From positions 24,767,501 to 24,831,500 of the forward strand of contig CM060070.1 of assembly GCA_030533445.1 (NCBI GenBank): 64,000 nt of DNA, given 5' to 3'. Within the stretch, counting starts at the first letter, position 1. Each line of letters starts with the position of its first letter. Shown here in pieces: positions 27,301 to 42,300 of the stretch. The position numbers were made by a program, and so were the translations under genes. Origin of the DNA: Cyprinodon diabolis (lineage: Eukaryota > Chordata > Actinopteri > Cyprinodontiformes > Cyprinodontidae). Under the pieces are notes generated by a model, which was not told the origin of the DNA, did not search any database, and saw nothing but the letters and a program-made list of their open reading frames with translations.

Positions 27301-30300
27301 GTGGCAAGGCAAACGAAGGATAAAGCGTTTATTTAAAGCTACAGTGTGTAATAATTACAGGGATATACAGTCAGAAATGTAATATATTATACATAACTAT
27401 GTTATTTATCATCATCTACGAGCTCAGCCTCTTAACCTTAATATTTGCGTTGCCTTAGAATTCGTTATTTATAATTACATAGGAGCGGGTCTCGCAGCCA
27501 TGGAGGCAGACATCTTTGCGCTACGGCAGCGCAGAGCCAACAAACTAGCGATTGCGAGATCGCCAAAACGTCACAACGATGTAGAAAAAATTACGGGTAT
27601 ATTTATTATCTTAAGTCTACATGAAATCTATACCCTACACAGACTAATGAAATACTATCTGTAAAATTATCTATGTAAACAAACCTCATCACTTGAGAAG
27701 GTATGTGATGGAAGACATTTTGTCCCGTAACGCTCGCCGTACTGTTGGGGGGGAGAAGCGGTGGGGGGGGAGATGTTCATGTTGCTGCAGTCTGCAGTCT
27801 GACCGCTAGATGTCGCTAAAAGTTACAAACTGTAGCTTTAAATGTAACTGAATGTAAAATTTCCCTGTGACGAACTGGCCATAGACTGATACAGATAGGC
27901 ACAAAACCCCCATGATGGACGGACCGATGTAAGATCAATAGCTGTCGTCAGCCAGAACACGATTTTAATCTTTTTAAACATAACTTCCTTATGCACCTTT
28001 ATTTGTTCCGCAACTATCCAGATCAGGAAAATTATCAAATGAATTCTCACACTTTTCCAGGACTTCTCAAGGCTAAAAAATCTGGCTCCATTTCCCACTC
28101 ACCCTGACCCAGACTGAATAGCTGTGTATTAGTCACACAGATAGCAATAGACAAGTAGGCACGTGTGAATAAGAGCAGCTTGGATGGTATGCAGAGTGAC
28201 ATAACGAGTGCGGTCAGTATGTCATCACCCAGGAACAGATAACATTCACACGGATTTGATGAAAGCAAAAAATCTGCTCATACTACATTTAAAGACGGAC
28301 ATTTATAATCCTACTGTGGAGATACAGCCTTCGCCTCACACTTGGTAGAAACATCCAAGTACTTAAAAATAAATGAATAAATCACACTTTGAATTTGAGA
28401 CAATTTATCCAGAGGATAAATATATCATATTTTAGGAAATCGTTACTCTTATCTACAGCTTAACCTTCAGTTTCTTTAAAATAAAATATTTTGTTTTTTG
28501 GGTGTTTTTGGTGAATAAGCTAGAACATTTTCTCATTTTTGGTGAGAGGTGACGCTACTGCAATAACAAATACATTTACTTCAAGGCTTTTCTCTTGCAA
28601 GTCTTCTGTATGTCAAATATGTTAAGTTGGTGGATGCACATTCAATGCTGGAGTAAAGGAGTGTGGGTGTGTAAGTGTTCCAGCAGATGACTAGACTCCA
28701 TCTGAACTTCATATTTAACCATCAGGGTCTGCTGAGTGGGAAAGAATAAAAATGAAAAACCTATCTCATGTTTATCCAGACGGCCTGATGAACATTCAGC
28801 ATTAAGGGTCAAGGGTCAAGACCACCCCCAGTTCATTCCTTACCTCTCGTTCTTTTCTCTTGAGACCAGACGAGACTTTTCCAGGAGGTACTTCTCCACC
28901 ACGGCCCTGTGAGAAAGTGTGAGGAAGAGGCAATATAAAAAAGGAGAATTACTAACTGAAAAATGAAGACATTTTAGTTTGCTGTGTGTCAAAGTCAAAG
29001 TCAGCTCGTAATAATAAAGATGATTCGAACAATAAGAGCACAAAGAAACCGCTACATGCACTCCGAAGCTCATTATAAACTATAAAGAAGCATACACCAA
29101 AACATTAAAATTCCACACGCATGCAGTCAAGAGGGTTGTAGATTTAAAAGTGGTGGTATTTAACAAACCGACCGACCCGAGGCCATAAAGCCTAAATCAG
29201 ATTTTATATGTCTAACTTGTTTTCTCTATAGCCAAGTAAAGACAACACTGACGCCAGGCCTCGTGACACACCAAGAATAGAGCCCTACTGTGAGAATCTT
29301 GGTCGTGTCCTTCTACCAAAAATGCAACCTTAAATACAGACAACACATACTGATAGTTTATAAACACTGCTACGTTGGCGTGTGATGTGTTGCAAGTTTC
29401 TCGACTCCAGACAAAACAGCAGGATTCCATTCAGCGTCGAGTATGACAAGTTAAAATTACAGAGATAACATTTCAAACGTTTGAGAAAGCATTCCCAGAT
29501 AGGAATTCAGATTAAGCCGCACATATAAATACATCTCAAGCCAGTTAGAGCATAAGATGTCGAAAGTCACTTATCCAAAACATTTAATGTATAAAAAAGA
29601 GATTTAAATGAACATTTCTAAGATTAATTTAAATAGATTATAAAGGACCTAAAACTTGCTGTATAAACAGAACCTGAAGGAAAATCCTGAACCTTAATGT
29701 AAAATGTAATGTAAGCAGCTTCAACACATATTTCCATGGTAAAACATTTACAAACTTTTTCGCCATAAAACACAAACGTTGATGAATCTTATTTGCGACA
29801 CACCAACACCAAGAAGTGCATGATTGTGAAGTGGTTTTCAAAGAACTATATACTGTGAAACGCATTTACATTTAGGTCCCCCGCCAACATGGTTCACAGT
29901 GTGTGGTAGCTCTGTTTTTACATCACAATTGGTGCTATAAAAATACAGATCAAAGGGAGATATGGCCTCTGATTTCTTACACAGAAACACAGAAAAAGCA
30001 TAAAAACGCTGAGTGTGTAGAGGGTAGCCTGCCTTTCTAAATCTTCTCTATTGAGCGGCTGCCATAGCGGAGATGGGTATTCAGAAAGCCAGCCTTTGTA
30101 AAGCCTACTGTGAGAAGGGTTGACGGCCCGGTGGGTCTATTCTAATATAGCTCCCCGTCTCTAAAGATTTAAAGAGTCACACAAACACAGACAGCAGCTG
30201 TTAGCTAAAGCTGCTGTCTTTGAAATGACCATAATGTGCATTTCATCGTCTCACAAGCCTCCGTCTGAGCTAAAAAAAGTCTCAGCCTTTTAAAATGGAC

Positions 30301-33300
30301 TCTGCAGGCTGAGCTGAAGACCTTTCTGAGGGTAAACAATCTAAAAAAGCAGGGGGGCACCAGGTGCCATAGAGGGGTAACAAAGCTGGGGAAGCCCACT
30401 TATTTCAGTCCCGAGCAGCTGTTTCTACATGCAGTGTTAACAATGATGTGAATCTGAAAAATGGCACTGAAAGCTCTCTGCTAATTTAAGGTGGCTGTTC
30501 TCTCCTGTCCTAATGAGGAAATAAGGAAGTGACCCATCTGACCATACTTTGATGCAGCTTCTAAGCCAGAATTGGAGTGCAGACAAAAAGGAAGAACCTC
30601 CAAGTTTCAATCCCACATGCACAATGAGAACCACATGACCGCCCATAAAAAAAAGGAAGGAGGAAGACATTTGGCTGCAAGCTGGAGGAAGCCAAACAGA
30701 GGAGCTTACTTTAAATGTTGTTGACTACTCACCCTCGCACTACTCCGCTCTCCAGATAATTAACCTGGATGAATTTACCAAACCGACTGGAGTTGTTGTT
30801 GTGGGCCGTCTTAGCGTTACCAAAGGCCTGGAAGAGGAGAGAGGCAAGGAGAGAAAAACTAATTTAGCAAAATGCATTGTCAAGTGGCAGAATTTTCTAT
30901 TTGGGATTAGCAGAAAAGGATGAATGCATTTCCATTTCCTGACATTTTCTTATTTAAGGTGGCGTCACAAAGCATTAAAATGATTTTGCTGTACAGAGGA
31001 ATTGAACAGGAACAAGCCACATAAAAAGTCAGCGGTGCATTTATTTGACACCATACTATAGATATAAATTATAAAAAAAAAAAAAAAAAATGGAGCAACC
31101 CTGACATTATTAAAACAGGATGTTCTCCACTACCGCTAAAAAAAAAACACAGGACAGAAACTTCACAGGGAGGAGGCCAGAAGCAGCGCTAAATGAGCTG
31201 CAGGAAGTTCAGCAACGGTTGTATTTTACATGAAAAATCTATCTCCTGTAGTCTCCAGGTGTCTGGACTAATAGAGTAGGGGTAACAAGACGGTTTTATT
31301 TCAAATAAAGATTCATGGCTGTGTAAAACTTCTAACACGATTGAAGAATATTTACTGATGTAATAAAACCCAATTTGGTCTTTGGGTTACCATTTGAAAA
31401 GGTAAGTTTGACACAAAAACCACAACGAGCAACATGAAAGAAAGACCATACCCACACTGCCACACGGTGGTGGCATCATGAAATAACCAAGACTTCTAAA
31501 TGCCCTAAAACCAGAAAGAGGCCTCACTTTTCAGCAGCAGTCTAAATCCATAAAGACATCAAAAGCAACAACAACAAAACTATTTGAGTGAAAAATTTAA
31601 GTTTTGATAAGGCCTAGCCAGACACCTTTGACAGATAATCTGTGTGGTCAGCTCAGGAGCGCTGGCGACTATAGCCTTTCTCTCTACTTTGAAGATTTGG
31701 AAAACCTAGGTGAGGCATAAAAGGGATTTTAACTGAGACACTAATAGACTCCTGATTAAGTGTGCACACTTAATCAACCAGGTTATAACACCTATTTGGA
31801 TTTCATAGTTATCTTTCTAAATAATCTATTGGTCAGTTTAATATTACAAGATTAAAGACAAATTATGTTTGAATTATTTAGATCATGGTCTGCTTTTTTA
31901 TACTTAGTGTGCAGACTTCTGAGAGCCACTGTTAAAGATCCACCTCTCCACATATCTCCATCCATTAAAAAGCTTCAGCTTCATTAGAGATCTTCCTCTT
32001 TGAACTGGGCTGACTTTCAGCCCAAATATGGAAATGCTGCAACTGAGTCTAAAGTGGAGAGTACTTCCAGTTAAACATGCATCTCTAGCAGCAAATTTAT
32101 TTCAACAGCAACAACAAACCATGACAACATCAAGGCGGACTATTCAAAGGCTAACCCCTGGTTTCACACAGAAGCTCAAACTGAAGAGGAGAGATATAGT
32201 CCAACATCTGCAACTCTTGCTCCTGCCCTCCAGTTACGCTTTACTCATCCCCCCCGACCTTTCACCCAGCTTTATCTGCATGCATCTCTGCAGGTAGGCA
32301 AACACAGAAGGCCAGTAGTGATAAATGAGTTAGGGGGAGGCTTGTGCAGCAGCAGGTTCAGACCCTGAGCCATCAAAGCGCGACTAGATCGTTTTTCATC
32401 TAACAGAGCGGGTATTTCTCAACCATCTATCAGCGCATAGATGAGCTACTGTACCGGGCTTCACAGCGGGGCCCAGATTACTGCAATGGTACAGTAACAC
32501 AGCAACACCTTTTCCCTCATGATGAGCATGTTCACATGGTTACAGAGACACACACACAGACCCACAATCAAAGGCCACCACAAGGGAAGTTGACTCAGTG
32601 AATACTAAATAGGAGCCACATTGTATTTTCCAAAGCAGCATACAGAGTGAATTTGATACAGTTGCACTGGTGCTAATTAGAGTATTTTGGGGCAAAAGTA
32701 TTCTTTTTTCCTTCCTTTTCCTTCCTTCCAGTTTCGAACTCTGCAGAACGTTTATTTTTGTCTGTGGTAAAGCTTTGTGATAGTTTCAAACTTGAGAGAC
32801 GTGTGAGGCAATCATTGTTGCTTGTTTATGCATGATGAAAGAGAGGCTCTGTAGTCTGAGAACAGTTCTTTTGAGTCAAACCATGACTTTCTAAGACTAA
32901 TCTGCAACAGCAAGCCTTGCGAGAGCAAACATTTCTCTGAAACCTCTCAGAAACTTGAAATCTACACACTTGTGAACTCGAAGGACAAATGAGATGATGG
33001 GATTTTATTTTTCCTTCACCAGCTTTAAGGCCACGAATTTAAACTCTGCATGGGAAACATCTGATTGGCCAGTGGAGCCTACTTCCACTGCCTGTTTTGT
33101 AGAGATGCTAAAGCTCGACTACTTAAGTGGGAACATAGTGGTATTTTCTATTTGCATGGTTCTTTTGTTTTTAATGTCGTTAAGCTTCAAAATAAAGGTA
33201 AAAAAAAAAAAAAAAACTAGTAGCAAGTTCCTATTTTTCCCCTTGGCTTAAAAAGAATAAACATACTAATAATGTGGGTATACCTGAAACATAGAAATAA

Positions 33301-36300
33301 TTAAATCTTTCATTTCTTTAAAAAAATATAGCATATGGGTTTTGCGACAAATTTAATCTAGCAAGACATTGGGTCAAACTTGCCCTTTGGATTTAAAAGG
33401 TGGCCCAGCTCCACTTTGGTACATTTACAACAGTAAAGTTTGTGGTTTACATGTAATAAAATGAGATGAAGTTCATAGTTTCAAATGTTTCTGCAAGTGA
33501 CCAACTCCTACCCTCATTCAAGCTTAAATCCTGGAGCTCAAAGTATTGATCCTGTGCCACGATTGAGCTCAGCGCTCCATGCTGTCCAATGTGCCCAGCT
33601 TTTTCCTCAAACCCCACCCTTTGCTCTCAGCTCAAAAAAACCCTGGGAACTCTCCGTACAGCCCACAGCGCTACAACATGGAGGGAATTCTAAACATCTC
33701 ACAGCCTCGTTCGTATTCAAACATGCCCGTGAGCCTGTTCCAATCTTTCAATCTGATTGGCTGGACTAAACTGCAGGTATGAGGAAAGGAGACCTAGGGC
33801 TTGCCGAACTGTAGTTGTGGAAAACAGACACATTCTTACGAAATGGAGGTTTGCACACAAGGATTTTAAGGAAGAAAAAGGAAAAAAATTGAGGTAGAAA
33901 AAGGAAAAGAGAAGCTCAAACCTCACTACACACTACAGCTTTATCTCCATGCCTATTTATTTTATTTATTTTGATAGCACTGTTCTCTGTAGATTTCCTC
34001 TAAAACAGCCAGACCCACCAATATAAAGTCTCACATCCCCATTTGGCAAACAAACTTGAAAGACACTTTTCTCACTAAACACAACAGGGGGCGTGTGTTT
34101 CAATCAGTACGGGTTGAATTTATGTGCTCAAACAAGCAACAAAGATAAAATAAAAGTCTTTAAATACACCACAAAGTCATCTTTACCCAAAGACTAATAT
34201 ATAATGCATCATGCAGACAGTTTCAAAAAGCTTTTAAATAAATAGCAATCACACATTCCCAGTTTATTAATAGTTCCAAATGAAAGGCAAGAAAACCAAT
34301 TTTCTGAGTACGTCTACTACAACCAGAGCTTATATGGATGGCTCTGAAACCTTTCAGCAGCAAACCTCGAAAGGGGTTCAAACTTCAGTTAAATGTTTCC
34401 ACAGGGAGCTGCCAAGGCCCTGACACAGACACCTCTCTACAGCAGGGGTACGCTCACAAAAGGCCTGTAAATAATCCAACCGCCACAGAGAGCACCCCCA
34501 CTTCCACAGTGGAGAGCGACAACAGAAACTCAAGCAGAAGTGATCCAAACACTATGGCACCGAGGTTTACAGCTTAGGCTGCAGAATCTCCGAACCCCTA
34601 CTGATATAAATGATGCGAGTTCTGATAAAAGTTAAGTTCAGCCATTTGTGAACATCAGATAAAAGCAGAGGTATGGGTGTGGGGTGGGGGGAGATCAAGT
34701 GTAATCCCTGGTAACTGAGGCTAAACTCTCATAATACTGGCTGACAAAATAATCAGTGATTGTTGTCGGACTGAGTGAGTCTTTGGTGAAATCACATGTC
34801 TCTGGCAGAGACTGAATGTGACCACGTCGCTACACAGTTCCTCCTCTGCACGGCTTCAGTCATCAGTTTATGATTCCTCTAACATTTAGACCCCAGGAGT
34901 TTCTCTCGTGTAAAATAAAGAAGAGCTAAATATGCAAGGAGAAAGTAGAATGTCAGTGGCATGGCACCGACACCCTTTCTGAATGGTAACCATTTTTAAA
35001 AAATGGCAACCAAGATAAATATAAACAAACCATTTTTCTTTCTTGAACTCACTACATTAAGCATAACGGACAGGAATGGATTAATCTGGAATCCTGAAGA
35101 ATAAAGGGTTTATAAGCTGTAGAGATGATATAATTGTGTTTTTCACAACTTAATTTAATTGTGAAATTTAAAAAAGAAAGCTATTTAAACCATTTTCTTT
35201 CTTGAACACAAGAAATGCTGATCATTAAAGAAACAACCAATAACTATTACTCACAGACCTAGGAACATTGTATTTACCCCTTTAACCCCAGGCTCACACC
35301 GACTCCGGTCTTACCGTTGCGGTGGGTGCGGCGCCGCAGTGATTCCAAGTCATTAAAAAGACGTAAACCTCTCTGACCGGCTGCTGAGCTGTCCGGCTGC
35401 GGTTACCGAGACACTCCGGTGCTGCAGAAAATTCCGCAAGAAAGCTATCCTTGCGGCGTGCCGGAGCCCTCCACAACAAGCTCTCGCGAATATCCTTATT
35501 TGGGACGTGTTATCACGTGAAGTTACGTGAACTCAAGTGAACTTCTGTTCTCGCGAGTTAAATCTCCGGACCTGTTGCCGGAGCCGCAGAGCCGCACCGC
35601 ACCGTAGTCAAAAGGGCGGTGTGAGGGCTGTGCGGGAGTTGTGGTCTCCGTCGGCTCGGTAACTGCACCGGAGCCAGTGTGAGCAAGGGGTAACTTTGAA
35701 GTCCTTTTCAAATCTGCATCTAATCATTTCTATTCTTCACCATCTAATGTATTCCTATTACATTTATCAGGTTCTCCTCTGAAAAATAATAGAAAATTAT
35801 TTTTTTTGCATGTTTTTTCTTTAAGAGACATGTTTTTAGTCAGCATTAATAATAGCCAACTGTTCCCCTGTGTTGAATGCCTGCATGATGGAAATATAAA
35901 AAAGAAAAGTAATGGTGGTTAGGAGAAAGAAAAAAAATCGAATTGCTTCAAGATGCAGCGGTTTTGATCTTATTATAGGAAGTAAGTGAAAAATAAATGA
36001 TCAAGATAGGCTTTAAGGAAAATATTTTTTTCTAATAGATGTGTAAAATACTCAACATGATGACATAAACGCATCATCAACTGGGACAAGCACTAAAAAG
36101 CCACACACATTTTCCGGGTTAACTATTCTGTTTTCATAGCACACGGCTGGGTTTAAAATGACCAACACGTGTATCGTAGCGAAGATCAACGAGATACGCC
36201 GTGAGGAACAGCTGTCGCAAACATAGCAAATCAAGTTATGAGGAGTCTTTGAGTCCACCACAAAGATATCATGGTCAGAACGTGGAGAAACCAGAGCAGA

Positions 36301-39300
36301 CAGCTTGTCTTTGTCATTTAGCCAGCCAAAAATAAATAAATACACACTGTTATTGAGATTTATTCTTACATCTAAAATATTTATCTGTATTTTTAACTAA
36401 AATGGTTTATGATTTTACTCTTTATCAATTTAAAAAACATTGAGTAAATATCAAGATCTGAATTGTCCAAATATTTGTCTATTCATCCAGCATTCATAAG
36501 AAACACATACAATATATTTTTATATTGCTACTTAATAGATATGTTAAAAAATGTATAAAAAAGTAGGCTTTTACTATTTCCATCATCACTTATTTTTCTG
36601 TTTATCTTCCTCTTTTACAGTTTTCCTTCTGATAATCGATTAGAAAAAATTGTAAGGCAGTGTGCATCAACTTATTGTATGGATGAAGTCTAATTAATGT
36701 TGATTGTAGTTTAACTGTTAAAATCTTTGAAGACTTTAAAATGAAAATAAACATAAGTGAGACTGTATGTTTTTCCTTTCCTTTTTTTTACTTCCTGAAG
36801 CTCTGCTAAGCCTGGCTTATTTCTAGGTTTATTTCTAAACTTGATGGGTTAGGAGTTTCTTTTTTTGGGGGGTCAAAAAAACAACAACACAACAATAAAA
36901 ATGTGTGAGGATATAAAAGAGAAAATTAACATTTACGCATCATAAAATGGTGCCAAATGTTAAAGCTTTTTTTAAATTAAAATCAGAAAACTGCATCTAA
37001 GTGCATGCTTTTGGTTGATGCATCCATAGACTGAAAAATGTAGAATTTTCCTCAAGTTATGAAAAAGATTTTCTTGTTTTTTTACCTGACAGATAAATTG
37101 GCTCTTGCAGATTTTTCCAACCATCTGTTGATTTTTTTCTTCCCTTTATTGGATACACCTGAACGGGCTTTTGGATGAAAGCTCAATTGAGAGATTAAAG
37201 GATTTAAAGTCAAGAAAAAAAGGCCTATGCTAAAGGTGGAGAGTTTTAATAGCAGAGACAAAGCTCTGAATGCCAACTTGTGGTCCGTTTTTTTTACCAG
37301 ATTTGAGCCATTTAAAGCTGCTCCACCCATACCATGATGAGCACCACATCAAACTCCGGCTTGTGGTCACAGCACCACAAATAGATGCCAAAGAAGCCTG
37401 CCGACTGATGCTACTTCTACAACTTGTAAAGACAAGCATATTCTACCCTTCAGGAAAATTCTATATAGTGTTATTACAGGAAGGTATGTGTGTATAAGTA
37501 AATATATCTGTTTGTGTTTTAGGGTGACACACAAGACTTAGACACAGTAATGCCAGCCTTTTCCAGAGTCATACACAATGCCACCCACTCAGAAGAACTG
37601 CTCATGCCATAGAGATAAACAATAGATGAGTGGACAGAATGGCAAGCTTCTCCTCTGTACTTCCTGCGACAACAATACAGTAGTCTGGTGCGTTCACGCC
37701 CTTCAAGACTCTGAGCTAACAGCAGAGGGAACCACGGCCTTTGCTTCCTGTGTCGTAACTACTTCCTGCTAAAGGGAACTTCCTGTCTGAGTCTGTGAGA
37801 CAGGAGCGACATGGAGCAGGCCGGCGGGGGACTTTGAACACGAGTTTTTACTTTAGTGGGACAAAAAAACTTAAGTTCCAAGGCTACTGTGTTGGCCTCA
37901 CTGAGTGGTCCCATGAGAGAAACAGCAATATTTCCACACCTTTTTTTGTCTCAGGTGTTACTAATTATCTGAAATACCTTTTTTATTTTTTATTTGTGAT
38001 GATAAAACCACTTATTTAAAAGTATGTATGTAAAAAAAAAAAGTATGTATGTAACTATGAATTAAATTAAAGATTAAAATGCACCAATCAGGGTTTAAAG
38101 GATGGTACCTATTTCCAATTTAAAGTAAGGTCTGATCAACCACTTCAGATTTAGATTCTTTTTTTTTTTTTTAAACCAAAAGGACCATAAACAAAAAATA
38201 AAGTAATAAATGTGCTGCAGCCCTCTAAGATAGATGGATATCTTTTCTTAGAGAAGCTACTTAAGTCCCACTTCAGGCGAATGTCTGACTAAAAGCTGTT
38301 CAGGATAGAGTTTAAAAAACAAGAAATAAATCCTTGTTTTCTGAAAGTACTTCTGATTTGTCTGTCATTACTATCTGATAATAGCATGTAACTGAATACT
38401 CATATTTCCTGTCTACTTTTAAAATCTTTTTTTTTTATCCAAAACATGGTGGACTACCAAAGCAACACCTACAGTACCGATGGAATAAGTCTGTTTTTTG
38501 GGTGAAACCCTGTAAGGTATTTATGAATTTGCCTTTCAGTGCCTGCAAACTCCTTCCTACACCTTTTCTTTTTAACGTCACAGCTGTAAGATATACTCAT
38601 CAAAACCAGAAAAAAAAACAACCCTCACCCTCTCTACTCGCACATCTTTCCATCGTCATCTCACAACATGCTGAGACAGAGGCAGTTCTAGCCGACAACA
38701 AAAGCCAGAAAGCTTCAAAGACAGGTAAAGGAATAAAAGAGGGAATTACGTAACAGTGGCCCAACCAGTTCAACCAGTTTACGGGAAGCACTGAGATCTG
38801 TTAGGCCAATCTGCTGATAGAAATCTAATATGTTACCGTCCAAAGTAGGTGTTAAAAGCTATGGCTTGGTTTTAAATCAAATTTTAAGAATTAATTCAAT
38901 TCTGGTTCTCAAGATTTAGAACAGATTCTTTTTTATATGATCAATCTGGTGAGATTTCAAATTAGATTGTTACTTAAATCATGTGGATGTGTAGTTATGC
39001 AAAATATTGATACTAGTATTATATTAACATTTAATAACAATGTAATAGTACAGGTAGTAAATGGGCAACTCTAAGGACAAAGAAAAAAGGATAACTCAAA
39101 AAAAAAATCAGTCTTTAGGAATTTACTCAGAATATTTAATTCAGGCTCTAAGACCTCCACTTTTGCCGTATAAACACTGACAGACTAGCAGACATAGGCA
39201 TAATACCCCTTTACCACAGGTCAAAAAACCCATTTAAACCTGGGAGCAATCAGCTTTTAGTGACAGTGGGAACAGCTAACTGACGCCTGTCCACCCGGGT

Positions 39301-42300
39301 CAAACAACTCGGCAAGTGACCCACTTTAAAATCACCACGGCTCTAATCGGCATGCTGTGGGAACACCAGAGCCGGGTAGATCCGCTAAATTACGTGATAC
39401 CATTGAAAGCAACTTATGAACGCCAACACACTTTGCCAGTCGCTTCTGAACTAACAAGCTGAAACAACTCTGTTTACATTCGATACACATGGAGCAGCGC
39501 TGGTGGGAGGGATTCGGAGGGACAAAAGAGCAAATACTTACTAAACTTAATGTTACTTTTCATGGTTTACTTTCCCGATTTCTGTCGCACTGCTACCTGC
39601 ATGATGGTGTTACCATACACTGCGGCGGGACAGAGGCCAAGCAGCTTGCCAGCGAGGGGTTAGACCCCTCCAATGAGAAGGGAGCCAAATGCCGATTGTT
39701 AGCAGGCCGACCTGTGTTTGAAAAACCCGGATTTACCCGCTTTTTTCAGTGTGAAAGAGGCTATATCTAAATCGGTTCACCTAGGAAATAAAAGCATTAA
39801 AACTTTAAAAAAATAAAACTTGAGTTCTTTTGTTATTATTCATATTTTGAATGCAGGCATGTCACATATAGTACCTTCCAACGGTAAATAAAACTCCTTG
39901 ATATTTCTGCTATGTTTATAGCCTGTTATAACCAAAACCTTAAACATATTTTATGGTATTTGACTAACTTTCCAAACAGACAAATGAAAAGTGAACCTTG
40001 TCATATGAAAAGCATTTCATAGAAACAACTTTTGCTGTAGTAACAACTGCCAGTCTTGTATACCTCCACCATCATGGCTTGCATAGAAACAAATATTTTT
40101 TCTTTCAAACTACCTTAACCCATGAACAACAGTTTCTAAGTCCTGCCACAGCTTTGCTATTGGTTTGAGCATCTAAAGATATTTAGATCCAACAATTCTA
40201 ATGAGCTCTCCTGTTCCTAAAGAACAATCAGCCTTCCACACATAATAATACTGCCCACACCATGCATCACACTAAAGAAGGGGTGGACAAGCTGATATTC
40301 TTGTAATCTGACAAAATAAGAAAAAACTTTTTACAAAAAAAAGGTTTATACACTTCCAAGGTACAGTAAAATATTGGTAAAGCAGGACTGCAAAGATCAG
40401 CCAAAAGTTAACGTTTTATATGCTGCTTAAGTAAATACATTTAATTTGTTATGAAAAATTTGATGTATGCAATCCAACCAATAAAGATGCTGCAAAGAAT
40501 CTTCAGACATTACATGTCAGAAGAGGGTAGTCTTGTTTTGTATAAGACGGACAGCTTGCACCCGTCTCAGTTAAAGAGTTGACGTTTCTACGCTAAAGGC
40601 ATCATTACATTCTCTGATGAGGGCAGCAGAAAATGCAAAGCTATTCAATAGCCATGAGGATTGGAAGACTGTTTCTAGATGCAATTCAGTCTCTACTTCC
40701 TCCAGTGGCCTGGCCGACTGAATAAGAGCCCATTGCTCTCCTTTGGACTGCTGACACATACCAAAAACAGCAGTGGTGGCAACAAGTCTGCCAAAGGGAC
40801 AAAAACTGTGCTGATGAAGAAGGAAAATACTAAAATGCCCCCCCGTTCATCCCTGAATATGACATCCGCAACCAGACACTGACAGGCCGCAGCTCTGCTC
40901 TCTTCCATGCATCTGAAAGGAGCAGAAACATCAGCATCTATGAGAGAAGATGGAAATCTGACAGATGATGGATGGCAGCAAAGTTACTGCTTCTGGGATA
41001 AATATTTCTATATTCTGGGTATGAATTTCAAGCTTGGCAGCTTGTGGTAAACCCTTAAACAGGTTCCAAAAAAATGGGAATAAATTCCTAGAAACTTAAA
41101 AAAACAAAAACAAACAAACAACGGTTTTGATTCCCTGCAACATCTTATGTATATCAAATGAGCTGCATTCCACGTCAGGCTTTTAAGACTAAGGATCTTT
41201 TTTTGGTCACATTACTGTGAAATAAAACTAAGAACTATGATTTGCTTTCAGATCTGCACTCAGGGTTATTAATTCCCCAAAGCTAGAGAGCCGATCAAAC
41301 TAAGCCAGACTGCTGCGATTGTATAGAGTACAAAATATGAGGTTTTGTTTCATGAATTTTAGATCTTCATTTGTTTAATTCCAACTTAATTCCCAGACAT
41401 ATAACACCCCCTAACATAATAAAACATGGCAACATGCATTCTAGAGATCAACCAACTAGGAAAGGCAACCATAATATTGGAAAAGGTAACCAGGCTGACA
41501 GTAATGAGAGAATAAAGGGGCAAAATGAATATTGCTCAAAAGATCTCTTGCAAATTTTGCATATTTATCAGGCGGATAATCTGATCATTAGTGAAGAGTA
41601 TGGAGCTTTGCAACTTTAGGGAAAACATTGTAGAAACGTTGTTAATTGATGATAAAACTATCAAATTTGTTCATTATGTCTAGGCTAGATATGGGCATAA
41701 AGGGGAGAAAAATCATTTTGAACTATTCAGGCGTGAAAATACATAGCAGGCCTTTATCTTTGGATCATAGCAATGACTGCAGTGCATCAATATAATATGC
41801 AGCTCTTGGAGAAAGCCCCTGAGGCTTCAATATGGATGTGGTTTGCAGATTTCAAATCAGAAAGATACGTTTAATCTAGACCCTCCTCCAAACACGGCTT
41901 CCAAAAACAGTTTTTGGGAGGTTAGTTGTCCCAGTGGATGTGATCACTGTAAAAACCCTTCAGACTTAGGGAGCAGACTGCCTGCTTAGCACCTCCTTTA
42001 TTTAGAAAGGATTCAATGTAAACATTTCAAACTGACAGAAATTTGACTTTTTAAGAGTTTAACAAGAAAACAAATCACAGACATGGAAAAATTATGTAAC
42101 TATATTTAAAAAAGTAGGAGAAATCCTAAATGTACAGCTTTTTTTAGGGCAGCAATAAGGAAGAGAAGGACGTTGAAGGGAACTATATGCAAATTACACT
42201 GTTTCCCCTCTAGGTTTACTCAAATTACAACAATACTATATAATACAAGGACAAAGGCTTGAACAATTACCGCTTTTCCAGTCTTTGAGCACAACTTCTT

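Noticed and set aside
33485..33782. Two overlapping plus-strand frames in intron 3
   Set aside because: No conserved motif, no splice-site support, and alternative frames are equally open.
35286..35690. GC-rich island considered as a promoter/CpG island
   Set aside because: Inverted ends and TAA duplications show it is a MITE.
39489..39770. 93-codon frame within the MITE-like element
   Set aside because: No similarity to transposase domains that I can see; taken as incidental.
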